The notes: generated from the letters alone by a model not told the origin. A stretch of 64,000 nt of DNA from Paracoccus sp. C2R09 (GCF_018860625.1 NZ_JAHKQB010000029.1:124001-188000), one strand, 5' to 3'. Positions 45,692-55,706 are shown, counted from the stretch's first letter. Made by a program: numbers and translations.

Positions 45692-46533
45692 CAGCCCTTC
45701 CTTGCGGCACGCGCCTCGCGCGACCAAACGTAAAGTCCGGCGATCACGATAATCGCAGCCCCCCCGATGGTCCAGAGATCGGGGATCTGCCCGAAGAACA
45801 TCCAACCCCAGACGCCCGCCCAGATCAGCCCGGTATAACCGAAGGGGGCCAGCACGCCCGCCTCGGCGGTGCTGAAGGCGCGGACAAGCAGGTACTGGCT
45901 TGCGGTGCCGAAGATCGCCAGCAGCCCGAAGGCCCAGAAATCCGACGGCGCGACGGGTTCCCAGACGAAAGGCAGGATCGCGCTGAACAGGATCGTGCCG
46001 ATCACCGCCGACCACATGACCGAGGTGGTGGGCGTATCCGCGCGGGTCATCCGCGTCAGAAGCGCACCTGCGGCAAAGGTGAAGGCCCCCGCCAGCGGCA
46101 GCAGCGCCGCGGGCTGGAACACCCCCGCACCGGGACGGATGATGATCATCGCGCCGATCAATGCAGCGACGATGCCCGCGATCCTGCGCGGCCCGACCTT
46201 TTCGCCAAGGAACAGCGCGGCGCCCAGTGTGATCAGCACCGGGTTCAGATCCATGATCGCCGTGGCCTCGGCCAGCCCGATATACTGGATCGCGGTGAAG
46301 AACAGCCCGACCGACCCCATCTGGGTCAGCGCGCGCGCGAATTGCATCGAAGGATGCCTGCTGCGCATGGCAGGCAGGACGCCGCCGCGGAATATCGCCA
46401 GCAGGATCAGAAGGTTGCCGGTAAAGCGCCACCAGATGACCTGCATCGGGTGATAGGTCTGCGTCAGGTATTTTGCCGTCGCATCCATCAGCGTGAAGCC
46501 AAGGATCGCACCCAGGATCAGGGCGATCCCCAT
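45691..46533 (-). CDS. EamA/DMT family transporter
   Basis: A 280-residue inner-membrane protein with ten hydrophobic helices in two EamA repeats (about residues 1-130 and 140-275). Family features are LGFTLMDATAKYL near the start, EATAIMDLNPVLITLGAALF near residue 85 and AEAGVLAPFGYTGLIWAGVW near residue 228. The substrate is unknown. The start is uncertain: ATG 46533 has GGAAC upstream, while in-frame ATGs at 46578 and 46608 would add 15 or 25 residues. It is coupled to the acyltransferase gene. Confidence 0.82.
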   Translation of the reverse strand: MGIALILGAILGFTLMDATAKYLTQTYHPMQVIWWRFTGNLLILLAIFRGGVLPAMRSRHPSMQFARALTQMGSVGLFFTAIQYIGLAEATAIMDLNPVLITLGAALFLGEKVGPRRIAGIVAALIGAMIIIRPGAGVFQPAALLPLAGAFTFAAGALLTRMTRADTPTTSVMWSAVIGTILFSAILPFVWEPVAPSDFWAFGLLAIFGTASQYLLVRAFSTAEAGVLAPFGYTGLIWAGVWGWMFFGQIPDLWTIGGAAIIVIAGLYVWSREARAARKG

Positions 46534-46624
46534 GGCCTGTTCCGACCGGGGACGGAAACGCCCCCCGTCGCGGCCCATCAGGGCGAAGCCGCGTGCAAGC
46601 ACTCTCATGCGGGCAGGGGGCTGC

Positions 46625-46642
46625 CGGGGCGCGAACGCCCCG
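46625..46642 (-). terminator. Possible terminator after tkt
   Basis: A 7-base-pair GC stem, CGGGGCG and CGCCCCG, with a 4-base loop, 22 bases after the transketolase stop. No T run follows. Confidence 0.38.
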
Positions 46643-46663
46643 ACGGTCCCGATCGCACTGGGA

Positions 46664-48682
46664 TCACAGAAGCGCCTTGGCGCGTTCGACCGCAGCCTCG
46701 GCGGTGATCCCGAAATGCTTGTACAGCTCGGGTGCCGGACCCGATGCGCCAAAGCCGGTCATGCCGATGAAGTCCGATTTCGCCTCGGTTCCACGCTCGC
46801 CCAGCAGCAGCCAGTCCCAAGGCTGACGCACGGCGGCCTCGATCGCGATGCGGACGGTGCCCGCAGGCAGGACCTCTTCGCGATAGGCGGCGGGCTGGGC
46901 GCGGAACAGCTCCATCGAGGGGACCGAGACGACGCGGGTCGGGATGCTGTCGGCCTCCAGCGCGTCGCGCGCGGTCACGGCCAGTTCGACCTCGGAGCCG
47001 GTGGCCATCAGCACGACCTTGGGCGTGTCGCTGGCCTCGCGCAGGACATAGGCACCCTTGGCGGTCAGGTTCTGGCGGATATCCTCGCGCAGCAGCGGCA
47101 GGTTCTGACGCGACAGGGCCAGCACCGAAGGCGCGCTGTCATGCGACAGGGCGATCTGCCAGGCCTCGGCGGTCTCGATCTGGTCGGCGGGGCGGAAGGT
47201 CAGCGTGTTCGGCGTCGCACGGCAGATGGCCAGATGCTCGACCGGCTGGTGGGTCGGGCCGTCTTCGCCAAGGCCGATGCTGTCATGGGTCATGACATAG
47301 ACGACCGGCAGCCCCATCAGCGCCGACAGGCGCATCGACCCGCGCGCATAGTCGGTGAAGGTCAGGAACGTGCCGCCATAGGGGCGGAAGCCGCCATGCA
47401 GCCAGATGCCGTTCATCGCGGCGGCCATGCCGTGTTCGCGGATGCCGTAATGCATGTAGCGGCCCATGCGATCCTCGGCGTTGAACACGCCCATCTCGCC
47501 GGTCTTGGTGTTGTTCGACCCGGTCAGGTCGGCCGAGCCGCCGAAATTCTCGGGCATGCTGGGGTTCAGCGCGGCCAGCACGTTCTCGGACGCCTTGCGG
47601 GTCGCGACCTTCGGCTTCTCGTCGCGGGTCTTCGACTTGAACTCGTCGATCAGCGTGTCCAGCTTGGGGTTCACGCCATTGCCGATGCGGCGGCTGAACT
47701 CGTCGCGGTGATCGGTCGACAGCGCATCGACGCGGGCACGCCATTCGTCATGGGCGGCGGCACCGCGGGTGCCGATCTCGCGCCATGCGGTCATGATCTC
47801 GTCGGGGATGGCGAAGGGTTCGTCCGTCCAGCCGTAAGCCTCGCGCGTGGCCGCGATCTCGTCCTTGCCCAGGGGCGAGCCGTGGGCCTTGTTCGTGTCG
47901 GCCTTGTTCGGCGCGCCGAAGCCGATGATCGTCTTGCAGTCGACCATGGTCGGGCGGCCGTCGCTGTTGGCGGCCTCGGTCAGGGCGCGGTCGATATCGG
48001 CGGGGTCGTGACCGTCGCAGGACAGCACGCGCCAGCCCGAGGCGGCAAAGCGCGCATGCTGGTCGGTCTTGTCCGACAGGCTGACGCGGCCGTCGATGGT
48101 GATGTCGTTATTGTCCCACAGCACGATCAGGCGACCCAGCTGCTGGGCGCCGGCCATGGCGATGGCCTCTTGGCTGATGCCCTCCATCAGGCAGCCGTCG
48201 CCGGCGATGACCCAGGTGCGGTGATCGCACAGACCCTCGCCGTATTCGGCGCGCATGGCTTCCTCGGCGATGGCGAAACCGACCGAGGTGGCGATGCCCT
48301 GGCCCAAGGGACCGGTCGTCGTCTCGACGCCCTCGACATGCTCGTATTCCGGGTGGCCCGCGGTGATCGCGTCCAGCTGGCGGAAGTTGCGGATCTGGTC
48401 CAGCGTCATCTGTTCGTAGCCGGTCAGGTGCAGCAGCGAATAGATCAGCATCGAGCCGTGGCCCGCCGACAGGATGAAGCGGTCGCGGTCGAACCAGTGC
48501 GGCGCACGCGCGTCGAATTTCAGGTGGTTGCGGAACAGGACGGTCGCGACATCGGCCATGCCCATCGGCATGCCGGGGTGGCCGGAATTCGCGGCCTCGA
48601 CGGCGTCCATGGACAGCACGCGGATCGCGCTGGCCAGTTTCCAGTGGTCGGGGTTGGCAGAGCGGCGTGCGGCGATATCCAT
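46664..48682 (-). CDS. tkt: Transketolase
   Basis: A 672-residue thiamine diphosphate enzyme of the pentose phosphate pathway, which also supplies erythrose 4-phosphate for aromatic amino acids. The N-terminal signature [20 protein letters not shown] is near residue 26, and the thiamine motif [13 protein letters not shown] with [14 protein letters not shown] near residues 152-190. [19 protein letters not shown] near residue 465 is conserved. AAGGA precedes ATG 48682. It seems to be transcribed alone. A poor match to the edd/zwf palindrome lies 33 bases upstream of the ATG. Confidence 0.96.
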   Translation of the reverse strand: MDIAARRSANPDHWKLASAIRVLSMDAVEAANSGHPGMPMGMADVATVLFRNHLKFDARAPHWFDRDRFILSAGHGSMLIYSLLHLTGYEQMTLDQIRNFRQLDAITAGHPEYEHVEGVETTTGPLGQGIATSVGFAIAEEAMRAEYGEGLCDHRTWVIAGDGCLMEGISQEAIAMAGAQQLGRLIVLWDNNDITIDGRVSLSDKTDQHARFAASGWRVLSCDGHDPADIDRALTEAANSDGRPTMVDCKTIIGFGAPNKADTNKAHGSPLGKDEIAATREAYGWTDEPFAIPDEIMTAWREIGTRGAAAHDEWRARVDALSTDHRDEFSRRIGNGVNPKLDTLIDEFKSKTRDEKPKVATRKASENVLAALNPSMPENFGGSADLTGSNNTKTGEMGVFNAEDRMGRYMHYGIREHGMAAAMNGIWLHGGFRPYGGTFLTFTDYARGSMRLSALMGLPVVYVMTHDSIGLGEDGPTHQPVEHLAICRATPNTLTFRPADQIETAEAWQIALSHDSAPSVLALSRQNLPLLREDIRQNLTAKGAYVLREASDTPKVVLMATGSEVELAVTARDALEADSIPTRVVSVPSMELFRAQPAAYREEVLPAGTVRIAIEAAVRQPWDWLLLGERGTEAKSDFIGMTGFGASGPAPELYKHFGITAEAAVERAKALL

Positions 48683-48763
48683 TGGCGATCCTTGCAGCAG
48701 ATGTGTTTGCGGATTTGTTAGGCGTCACGGCCCGCCGTTGCAAGCGGCGCGCCGAATAACTTG

Positions 48764-50092
48764 TCACTCGTCCTGGGGACGGGTCGGTGCCAGCGGGCGG
48801 ACACGCAGGCGGGTGATGCGGTTCTCGCGCCGGGTCACCACCTCGAAGCGATAGCCGTGGAAGCTGAAGACCTGCCCCTGTTCGGGGATGGACTGCGCCA
48901 TGTGGATCACCAGGCCCGCGACGGTATTGGCCTCGTCGTCGGGCAGGGTCCAGTCCAGCTGACGGTTGAGGTCGCGGATCGTCATGCCCCCGTCGACCAG
49001 GTAATCGCCCTGCGCATTGGGCTTCAGCGTCTGGTCGGCCTCGGTGTCGTGTTCGTCGGCGATCTCGCCCACGATCTCCTCCAGGATGTCCTCCAGCGTC
49101 AGCAGGCCGCGCAGGCTGCCATATTCGTCCACGACCAGTGCGAAATGCGTCCGGCGCTTCAGGAATTCGCGCATCTGTTCGTCCAGCGCGCTGGTTTCCG
49201 GCACGAAATAGGGCGGCATCGCGACCGACATGATGTCGAAGCGCTGCGCGGCGGTGCTGTCGCCCGCCTCGCGCATGGCCCGGTTCACGGCGCGCAGCAG
49301 GTCCTTGGCATGGACGACGCCCACGATGTTCTCGCGTTCGTCGCGGAAGACGGGCAGGCGGGTATGGGGGCTGGCCAGCACGGTATCCAGGATCTTCTCG
49401 GGGGGCATTTCGGCGTCGATCATCTGGATCTCGCTGCGATGGCGCATGATCTCCTCGACGGTGCGGTTGCCCAGATCCAGCGCGCCCAGCAGGCGGTCGC
49501 GATCCTCCTTGTGGACCGAGCCCTGGGCATGGCCGATGGAGAGCGCACCCGCGATCTCCTCCTCGATCGAGAACATGTGCGTGCCGGGATCGGTGCGCAG
49601 CCCGAAGATGCGCAGGATGCCGCGGACGATGGCGCGCACGACGGTCACGATGGGCGACAGCAGGATGGTCAGGACCCGGATCGGGCGGGCGACGAGGCTT
49701 GCGACCTTCTCGGGGGCCGAGATGGCATAGCTCTTGGGCATCACCTCGGAGAAGATCAGCACCAGGATGGTCATCACCAATGTCGCGATGGCGACGCCGC
49801 TGCTGCCCAGAAGCCGCGTGAACAGCGCCGTCGCAAGGCTGGCGGACAGGATGTTGACGACGTTGTTGCCCAGAAGGATCGCGCCGATCAGGCGTTCGCT
49901 GTCCTCGGACAGGGCCAGTGCCGCCGCCGCGCCACCATCGCCCTTGTCGGCCTTCGCCCTCAGCTTCGCGCGGCTGGAGGCGGTAAGCGCCGTCTCCGAA
50001 CCGGAGAAGAAGGCAGACATGGCCAGAAGGATCACGATGGCTGCGCCGGTGATCCAGATCGCGGCGTCGAAACTACTCGAAGGGTCGTCCAT
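48764..50092 (-). CDS. CNNM/CorC (HlyC family) membrane protein with CBS pair
   Basis: A 442-residue inner-membrane protein. A DUF21/CNNM membrane part (about residues 12-150; FFSGSETALTASSRAKLRA and GAILLGNNVVNILSASLATA) precedes a CBS pair (about residues 205-335; LPVFRDERENIVGVVHAKDL and FALVVDEYGSLRGLLTLEDI) and a C-terminal CorC_HlyC domain (about 350-430). Relatives take part in magnesium or cobalt transport. It is 24 bases downstream of xerD and follows it on the same strand, so it may share its transcript. Confidence 0.88.
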   Translation of the reverse strand: MDDPSSSFDAAIWITGAAIVILLAMSAFFSGSETALTASSRAKLRAKADKGDGGAAAALALSEDSERLIGAILLGNNVVNILSASLATALFTRLLGSSGVAIATLVMTILVLIFSEVMPKSYAISAPEKVASLVARPIRVLTILLSPIVTVVRAIVRGILRIFGLRTDPGTHMFSIEEEIAGALSIGHAQGSVHKEDRDRLLGALDLGNRTVEEIMRHRSEIQMIDAEMPPEKILDTVLASPHTRLPVFRDERENIVGVVHAKDLLRAVNRAMREAGDSTAAQRFDIMSVAMPPYFVPETSALDEQMREFLKRRTHFALVVDEYGSLRGLLTLEDILEEIVGEIADEHDTEADQTLKPNAQGDYLVDGGMTIRDLNRQLDWTLPDDEANTVAGLVIHMAQSIPEQGQVFSFHGYRFEVVTRRENRITRLRVRPLAPTRPQDE

Positions 50093-50116
50093 GGGGTCCG
50101 TTCATCTGAGAGAGGG

Positions 50117-51076
50117 TTAGTAGTCGGGGTCAGGCCCGCCAACGCGGGCCAGCGGGTGGTGGTTCAGCACGAGGTCCTTCATGCGTTCGTCCATCACATG
50201 GGTATAGATCTCGGTCGTGCCCAGATCGGCATGGCCCAGCAGCATCTGGATGCTGCGCAGATCGGCGCCGCCCTCCAGCAGATGCGTGGCGAAGGCGTGG
50301 CGCAGCACATGGGGCGTGACGCGGGCAGGGTCGATCCCCGCCGCGACCGCGATCTGGTTCAGCATGCGCCCGAAGCTCTGGCGCGGGATATGCCCCTCGG
50401 CCCCGGCGGCCGGGAACAGCCAGCGCCCGGCCGGCCCCGCGACCAGCCGCCCCAGGGGCGATTTCTCGGGGGCGTTGTCGCGCCGTTCCAGCCAGTCGGC
50501 CAGCGCCCGGCGGGCCGGACCGCCCAGGGGAAGCAGGCGATCCTTGTTGCCCTTGCCCCGGATGACCAGGACCTCGGGGTTGCCGCGGCAGCCTTGCACC
50601 GGCAGGCCCACCAGTTCGCTGACGCGCATCCCGGTGGAATAGAGCAGCTCCAGCAGGCAGGTGTTGCGAACGGCATCGGCCGGGTTGCGCGCGATCGTCG
50701 GCGCGGCCTCGAGCAGGGCCGCGATCTCGTCCTTGGTCAGGGTCTTGGGCAGGCTGCGGGCGCGGCGCGGGCCGCTGATGCGGATGGCGGGATCGTCCTC
50801 GCGCCAGCCTTCCTCCAATGCGAAGCGGGTGAACTGCCGGATCGAGGACAGCCGCCTTGCGCGCGTGGCCCGCGACAGGCCCTGCGCATCGCAATGGGTC
50901 AGGTAATCCTCGATGATGTCGCGGGTCAGGTCGGACAGCGAACGACCGCGACGGTTCAGCCAGTCGGCAAAGTCGCGAAGGTCGCGGCCATAGGCCAGCA
51001 GCGTGTTCCGCGCAGCCCCGGCCTCGGCCGCCTGGGCATCCAGGAATGACGATATGGCAGAGTAATCCCGGCTCAT
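50117..51076 (-). CDS. xerD: Tyrosine recombinase XerD
   Basis: A 319-residue recombinase that, with XerC, resolves chromosome dimers at dif near the terminus. An N-terminal SAM-like domain (residues 5-90) precedes the catalytic domain with R151, K175, H256, R259, H282 and nucleophile Y291 (TTEIYTHVM). The length and spacing suit XerC/D rather than a phage integrase, and no mobile-element genes lie nearby. ATG 51076 overlaps the stop of the upstream gene as ATGA. It is the last of a three-gene set with two envelope proteins. Confidence 0.9.
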   Translation of the reverse strand: MSRDYSAISSFLDAQAAEAGAARNTLLAYGRDLRDFADWLNRRGRSLSDLTRDIIEDYLTHCDAQGLSRATRARRLSSIRQFTRFALEEGWREDDPAIRISGPRRARSLPKTLTKDEIAALLEAAPTIARNPADAVRNTCLLELLYSTGMRVSELVGLPVQGCRGNPEVLVIRGKGNKDRLLPLGGPARRALADWLERRDNAPEKSPLGRLVAGPAGRWLFPAAGAEGHIPRQSFGRMLNQIAVAAGIDPARVTPHVLRHAFATHLLEGGADLRSIQMLLGHADLGTTEIYTHVMDERMKDLVLNHHPLARVGGPDPDY

Positions 51077-52566
51077 GGTCGTTCCGTCCCGATACTGTCC
51101 AGCAGGATGATCTGACGCCTTGCGCGGGCGGCATCCTCGGGCAGGCCAAGCGCGATCAGCATCGCGATGCCCTTGGCCGCGCGGGCCATGTCGCCTTCGA
51201 TCGCGGCGTCGATATCGGCCATCGCGGTCAGCAGCTCCTCGCCCTTGCGTGCGGCTGGGGCGGGCGGGATCTGGGCGGTCAGATCGGCGGGCGGGGCGGG
51301 CAGCGGTGCCTCGGACAGGCCCTGCCACTGGCGCAGCAGGCGCGCGGTCTCGGATGCCTCGTCCATGGCATGGGCGGGCGGTTCGGGCAGATCCGCCGCG
51401 ATCATGCCGGCAAGGATGTCGGCCATGCCCGCGGCGCGGAACACCTCGGCGCAGCGGATCAGCGCCGCCCCGTGATCGCCCGCAGCCAGCGCGGCGTCCA
51501 GATCGGCCAGCGCCTCGGCCCGGTCCCAGACCCCGCCCGAGGCCGCGGGCGGCTGTTCGCCATAGATATGGCGCAGGCGCGCGGGCGACAGCGCACCGGC
51601 GCGCGCCAGCCGTTCGGCGGCCTCCAGCCGGGCCTTGAAACCGCTGTTCAGGCGCAGGTCCGATTGCGCGAAGGCCACGGGCAGGGGCGTCGTGGGCAAT
51701 GGCTGGCCGATCGCCTCGAAGATCCGAAACTCCAGCGGCGACAGGTTCTGCGGCGGGGCCAGCGTGTCGGGGCTGTCCACATAGGCATCGTCGAGGAAAT
51801 GCGTCAGCAGCACCGCCTCTCGTTCCTCGATCAGGCCCAGCATCTCGGCGCCGTGCAGGCTGACGGCGGCGGCGGACCAGTCGCCGGTCTGCGCAAGACA
51901 GAAGATCCGCGCCGCGAAGCTGGGGGCGATGCCCGGGGTGCCGTTCATGATCGCGCAGGCGCGGCTTTCGTCGCCCTCCAGCAGGGCGATGTCGAACATG
52001 CGGCGAAAGATCTCGGGCTCTCCGGGTCCTGCGGCCAGCAGAAGGCCCTGCGCATCGTCCAGCGCGCCCATGTCCAGCAGCCGGTCGGCACGGGCCAGGA
52101 ACAGCTGCCCCTGCGCGTCGTCCGCCGGTTGGTCGGGGGCGGCCAGCTGCGCCGTCAGCACGCGCGACAGCAGCCCCTGCATGGATTGCAGGCGTGCGGG
52201 GGTTTCCAGAACCATCCGGGCCAGGGTCGCGGAATCGCTGCCGGACCACAGATCGAAGGGCAGGCCCGCGCGGCGCGGGCTCTGGGTGCCGGTCGCGTCG
52301 GGATTGCCGTGATCCAGCCGGGTGACCGATACCGCGCCGACCGTGCCGCTTTCGGCGACGGGGCTGGGTCGCGGGCCCTTGCGGACCGGGGGTCGCGCAT
52401 CGCCCGGACGCCAGGCCGAGCTTTCGCGCACGGGGCCGCGCACGCTGCCCGACAGCCAGTCGCTGGCCGATAGCGGCTGATCCTGCGCGCCGGCCTGCAG
52501 GGGCAGGGCCGTCAGCAGGATCGCCGCGGCCAGGCCTCTGCGCAATGCGGGTCTGCGATCACTCAC
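51073..52566 (-). CDS. Large exported helical protein of unknown function
   Basis: A protein of about 497 residues. A basic start and hydrophobic segment (ALRRGLAAAILLTALPLQAG) form a likely signal peptide, so it is probably periplasmic. The rest is rich in Ala and Leu and looks all-helical, with tetratricopeptide-like units (LFLARADRLLDMGALDDAQG; RARQAIILLDS-like end). A Pro-rich stretch lies near residue 65. No family is recognised. GTG 52566, overlapping the upstream gene, is the chosen start but its ribosome site is too close; TTG further in is possible. It is coupled to xerD by ATGA. Confidence 0.65.
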   Translation of the reverse strand: MSDRRPALRRGLAAAILLTALPLQAGAQDQPLSASDWLSGSVRGPVRESSAWRPGDARPPVRKGPRPSPVAESGTVGAVSVTRLDHGNPDATGTQSPRRAGLPFDLWSGSDSATLARMVLETPARLQSMQGLLSRVLTAQLAAPDQPADDAQGQLFLARADRLLDMGALDDAQGLLLAAGPGEPEIFRRMFDIALLEGDESRACAIMNGTPGIAPSFAARIFCLAQTGDWSAAAVSLHGAEMLGLIEEREAVLLTHFLDDAYVDSPDTLAPPQNLSPLEFRIFEAIGQPLPTTPLPVAFAQSDLRLNSGFKARLEAAERLARAGALSPARLRHIYGEQPPAASGGVWDRAEALADLDAALAAGDHGAALIRCAEVFRAAGMADILAGMIAADLPEPPAHAMDEASETARLLRQWQGLSEAPLPAPPADLTAQIPPAPAARKGEELLTAMADIDAAIEGDMARAAKGIAMLIALGLPEDAARARRQIILLDSIGTERP

Positions 52567-52705
52567 CCTCGGCCGTGTCCCCGTCCAGTGCCAGCGGCAT
52601 GCGCACTTCGCTGCGGGTGGGGGCCATGTCGCCGAAATAGGCATACCCGGCCAGCCCCGCCAGAGCAGCCAGAATCAGCACCACCAGAATCTTCAGTTTC
52701 CGCAT
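52559..52705 (-). CDS. Small single-pass membrane protein
   Basis: A 48-residue protein: a basic start (MRKLK), one hydrophobic helix (ILVVLILAALAGLAGYAYFG) and an acidic tail ending DGDTAEGE. No family is recognised. It overlaps the start of the large exported protein by 8 bases and is the first gene of the set that ends with xerD. It is likely translated because of this coupling, but no stronger evidence is visible. Confidence 0.62.
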   Translation of the reverse strand: MRKLKILVVLILAALAGLAGYAYFGDMAPTRSEVRMPLALDGDTAEGE

Positions 52706-52835
52706 TGAAATCGCCTTTGCTCGCGCCGGGAATCGTATCGTGAATGGTCGGTCTGTTGCCGACCCGCGCCGAATATATATGGCAATTTCCGAAAGATCAC
52801 GTCATTCAGTGGCCCGGTCAAGAAAGGCGTCGGCG

Positions 52836-53378
52836 ATGAAGCGACTTCAGCGGCATATCGTGCTGATCGGCATGATGGGGGCGGGCAAGACCGCCATCGG
52901 GACCGAACTGGCCCGGCGCCTGCGCGTGCCCTTCACCGATTCCGACGCCGAGATCGAGGCCGCGGCCGCCATGTCCATCTCGGAAATATTCGCCCGCGAC
53001 GGAGAGGATTTCTTCCGTGCCCGCGAAACCGAGGTTCTGGGCCGCCTGCTGGCAAGGCCCGCGGGCATCGTCTCGACCGGCGGCGGCGCCTGGATGCGCC
53101 CCGAGAACCGGGCGATCGTCGCGCGCAGCGGCTTCTCGGTCTGGCTGGATTGCGACCCCGAGGTGCTGTGGAACCGCGTGCGGCAGCGCCCGACGCGTCC
53201 GCTGCTGCAGACGGCCGACCCGAAGGGCACGCTTCTGGGCCTTCTGGCCGAACGCAGGCCCGTCTATGCGCAGGCCGATCTGCGCTTTCATTCGCAGGGC
53301 GGCGACAGCATCGATGCCACCGCCACCCGCCTGTCGGCCGCGTTGCGCGAAGCCGATGCCACCCTGTTCGAGGATTGA
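52836..53378 (+). CDS. aroK: Shikimate kinase
   Basis: A 180-residue cytoplasmic kinase that phosphorylates shikimate with ATP. Walker A is GMMGAGKTAIG near residue 9, the substrate-binding FTDSDAEIEAAAAMSISEIF near residue 29, and VSTGGGAWMRPENR near residue 77. ATG 52836 with AAAGG upstream gives the usual length; an earlier in-frame ATG (52779) lacks a ribosome site. Two bases separate it from aroB, the common aroKB pair. It is divergent from the xerD set. Confidence 0.94.
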   Translation: MKRLQRHIVLIGMMGAGKTAIGTELARRLRVPFTDSDAEIEAAAAMSISEIFARDGEDFFRARETEVLGRLLARPAGIVSTGGGAWMRPENRAIVARSGFSVWLDCDPEVLWNRVRQRPTRPLLQTADPKGTLLGLLAERRPVYAQADLRFHSQGGDSIDATATRLSAALREADATLFED

Positions 53379-53380
53379 TC

Positions 53381-54487
53381 ATGCCCCAGCCCGTCACCGT
53401 CCATGTGCCCCTTGGCGACCGCGCCTATGACGTGGTCATCGGCGAGGGGCTGATCGCGGATGCCGGTGCCCGCATCGCGCCGCTTCTGGCACGCCCCCGC
53501 GTGGCCATCGTCACCGACGAGACCGTCGCCCCCCTGCATCTGGGCCGCCTGACCGACGCGCTGGATGCGGCAGGCATCGACAGCGTGTCGCTGGCCCTGC
53601 CCGCGGGCGAGGGCACCAAGAGCTGGCCGCATCTGACGCGCTGCGCGGATTGGCTGCTGGAACAGAAGGTCGAACGCCGCGACGTGGTGATCGCGCTTGG
53701 CGGCGGGGTCATCGGTGACCTGGTGGGCTTTGCGGCATCCATCCTGCGGCGGGGCGTCCGCTTCGTGCAGATCCCGACCACGCTTCTGGCGCAGGTGGAC
53801 AGCAGCGTCGGCGGCAAGACCGGCATCAATTCGACCCATGGCAAGAACCTGGTCGGCGCGTTCCACCAGCCGTCGCTGGTGCTGGCCGATATCGGGGTTC
53901 TGGACACGCTTCGGCCCCGCGACTTCCTGGCTGGTTACGGCGAGGTCGCGAAATACGGGCTGCTGGGCGATCTGGACTTCTTCGAATGGCTCGAGGTGAA
54001 CGCCCCCCTGTTGCAGGACGATCTGACCGCGCGCCAGCATGCCATCGCGCATTCCGTCGGCATGAAGGCGGGGATCGTCACGCGCGACGAGACCGAGCAG
54101 GGCGAGCGCGCGCTGCTGAACCTGGGCCACACCTTCGGTCACGCGCTGGAAAAGGCCACCGGCTATTCCGACCGGCTGCTGCATGGCGAGGGGGTGGCCA
54201 TCGGCTGCGCGCTGGCCTTCGACCTGTCCGCGCGGATGGGGCTGTGTTCGCAAGAGGCGCCAAGCCGCGTGCTGGAGCATCTGCACCGCATGGGCATGCC
54301 CGCGCGCCTGTCGGACATCCCGGGCGATCTGCCGGGCGATGACGACCTGATCGCGCTGATGGGGCAGGACAAGAAGGTCGTGGACGGCCAGCTGCGCTTC
54401 GTCCTGGCCCGCGGCATCGGAGAGGCCTTCGTCTGCGACGATGCCGTTCCCGAACTGCTGCGCGCGGTGCTGGCCGACGCGCGTTAG
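53381..54487 (+). CDS. aroB: 3-dehydroquinate synthase
   Basis: A 368-residue NAD- and metal-dependent enzyme that forms 3-dehydroquinate from DAHP, the second step of the shikimate pathway. ALGGGVIGDLVGFAASILRRG near residue 106, TTLLAQVDSSVGGKTGIN near residue 132 and the metal-site LLNLGHTFGHALE near residue 245 are present. GAGG precedes ATG 53381, overlapping the end of aroK. Its TAG and the TAA of the convergent dehydrogenase gene overlap by 4 bases, so no terminator separates the two. Confidence 0.96.
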   Translation: MPQPVTVHVPLGDRAYDVVIGEGLIADAGARIAPLLARPRVAIVTDETVAPLHLGRLTDALDAAGIDSVSLALPAGEGTKSWPHLTRCADWLLEQKVERRDVVIALGGGVIGDLVGFAASILRRGVRFVQIPTTLLAQVDSSVGGKTGINSTHGKNLVGAFHQPSLVLADIGVLDTLRPRDFLAGYGEVAKYGLLGDLDFFEWLEVNAPLLQDDLTARQHAIAHSVGMKAGIVTRDETEQGERALLNLGHTFGHALEKATGYSDRLLHGEGVAIGCALAFDLSARMGLCSQEAPSRVLEHLHRMGMPARLSDIPGDLPGDDDLIALMGQDKKVVDGQLRFVLARGIGEAFVCDDAVPELLRAVLADAR

Positions 54488-55518
54488 GCGCGCAGCATCG
54501 CCTCGACCATCTGGTCGGCGATGCGCGTGGTGGTCTGCCCTTCGGCCCGGGCCCGGGTCAGCATCTCGTCCACGCGGCCCGCGATGGCGGTCAGGCGTTC
54601 CAGGCGCCAGCCGTCGGGCTTGCCGTGGATCTCCGACGCGACGCTGATGATGCCGCCCGCGTTCACGACGTAATCGGGCAGATAGGTGATGCCGCGTTCG
54701 ACCAGCAGATCGGCGATGTCGTCGGTCGCCAGCTGGTTGTTCGCCGCCCCGCAGACCAGCCGCGCCTGCATGCGACCCACGCTGTCCGCGTCCAGCACGC
54801 CGCCAAGCGCGCAGGGCGCGAAGATGTCCATCGTCTGGTCGAAGACCTGATCGGGCGCGATGACGGTGGCGCCGAAACGGGCCTCGGCCTCGGACAGGGC
54901 GTCGGCATGGATGTCGGTCACGATCAGCTTCGCGCCCGCGCCGTGCAGCTTGTCGGCCAGCGACATGCCGACATGGCCCAGCCCCTGCACCAGCACGCTG
55001 CAGCCCTGGAGGTCGTGCAGCCCGAAGACATGGGCCGCCCCGACCTTCAGGCAGCGGAACACGCCCTCGGCGGTCCAGGGCGACGGATCGCCCGACGCGC
55101 CCGACAGGCCCACGGCAAAACGCGTCTCCTCGGCTGCGTGGGCCATGTCCTCGGTCGAGATGCCCACATCCTCGGCCGTCCAGTAGCGCCCGCCAAGCGA
55201 TTGCACCGCACGACCGAAGGCGCGCATCATCGCGGGCGTCTTGTCGCGGCGCGCATCGCCGATGATGACCGACTTGCCACCACCCAGATCCAGCCCCGCC
55301 ATCGCGTTCTTGTAGGTCATCCCGCGGGCCAGCCGCGTCACGTCGTGGATCGCATCCGCGTCCGAGCCATAGGGCCACATCCGGCAGCCGCCCGCCGCCG
55401 GGCCCAGAACCGTCGAATGCAGGCAGATCAGCGCGCGCAGGCCCGCATCGGCATCTTCGGCCAGAACGAGGCGTTCGAAGCCCTCGGGGCGGTCGAGTTC
55501 GGTCAGGGAAAGCGCCAT
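54484..55518 (-). CDS. Glu/Leu/Phe/Val dehydrogenase (leucine dehydrogenase-like)
   Basis: A 344-residue NAD-dependent amino acid dehydrogenase. The catalytic lysines are K70 (MTYKNAMAGL) and K82 (LGGGKSVIIGD), and the NAD motif is VQGLGHVGMSLADKL near residue 174. ANNQLATDDIADLL and LPDYVVNAGGIISVASE are conserved in leucine and valine dehydrogenases. It deaminates a branched-chain amino acid to the keto acid, probably for catabolism. It seems to be a single-gene unit and is convergent with aroB. Confidence 0.87.
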   Translation of the reverse strand: MALSLTELDRPEGFERLVLAEDADAGLRALICLHSTVLGPAAGGCRMWPYGSDADAIHDVTRLARGMTYKNAMAGLDLGGGKSVIIGDARRDKTPAMMRAFGRAVQSLGGRYWTAEDVGISTEDMAHAAEETRFAVGLSGASGDPSPWTAEGVFRCLKVGAAHVFGLHDLQGCSVLVQGLGHVGMSLADKLHGAGAKLIVTDIHADALSEAEARFGATVIAPDQVFDQTMDIFAPCALGGVLDADSVGRMQARLVCGAANNQLATDDIADLLVERGITYLPDYVVNAGGIISVASEIHGKPDGWRLERLTAIAGRVDEMLTRARAEGQTTTRIADQMVEAMLRA

Positions 55519-55678
55519 GGGATGGTCCTGTCTGCGGTCTGGTTTCCGGGCAGAAAGCGCCGCCGGGCGCTTGCGTCAAGCGCAGGATCATTCGCAAAGG
55601 GCAGGGGGCCGACGTGAAACTTTCGGCAAGGGGCGTCGCGACGTCCGGCAACATCGCGCGTGTCGGGCGCAAACGGGA

Positions 55679-55706
55679 AAGGGCGGCCCGATGCGGGGCC
55701 GCCCTT
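55679..55706 (-). terminator. Terminator after ssb
   Basis: On the minus strand an 11-base-pair stem, AAGGGCGGCCC and GGGCCGCCCTT, with a 6-base loop, ends in a short TTT. It lies 25 bases after the ssb stop. Confidence 0.68.

Noticed and set aside
48716-48729. TGTTAGGCGTCACG before tkt as a third edd/zwf-type operator
   Set aside because: The distance to the ATG (33 bases) fits, but the centre is GC instead of CG and the symmetry is poor; it also overlaps a possible -10 region. Kept only as a weak candidate.
50117-51076. XerD-like gene as an integrase of a mobile element
   Set aside because: Size and sequence fit chromosomal XerD, it is coupled to host genes, and no attachment repeats or element genes are nearby.
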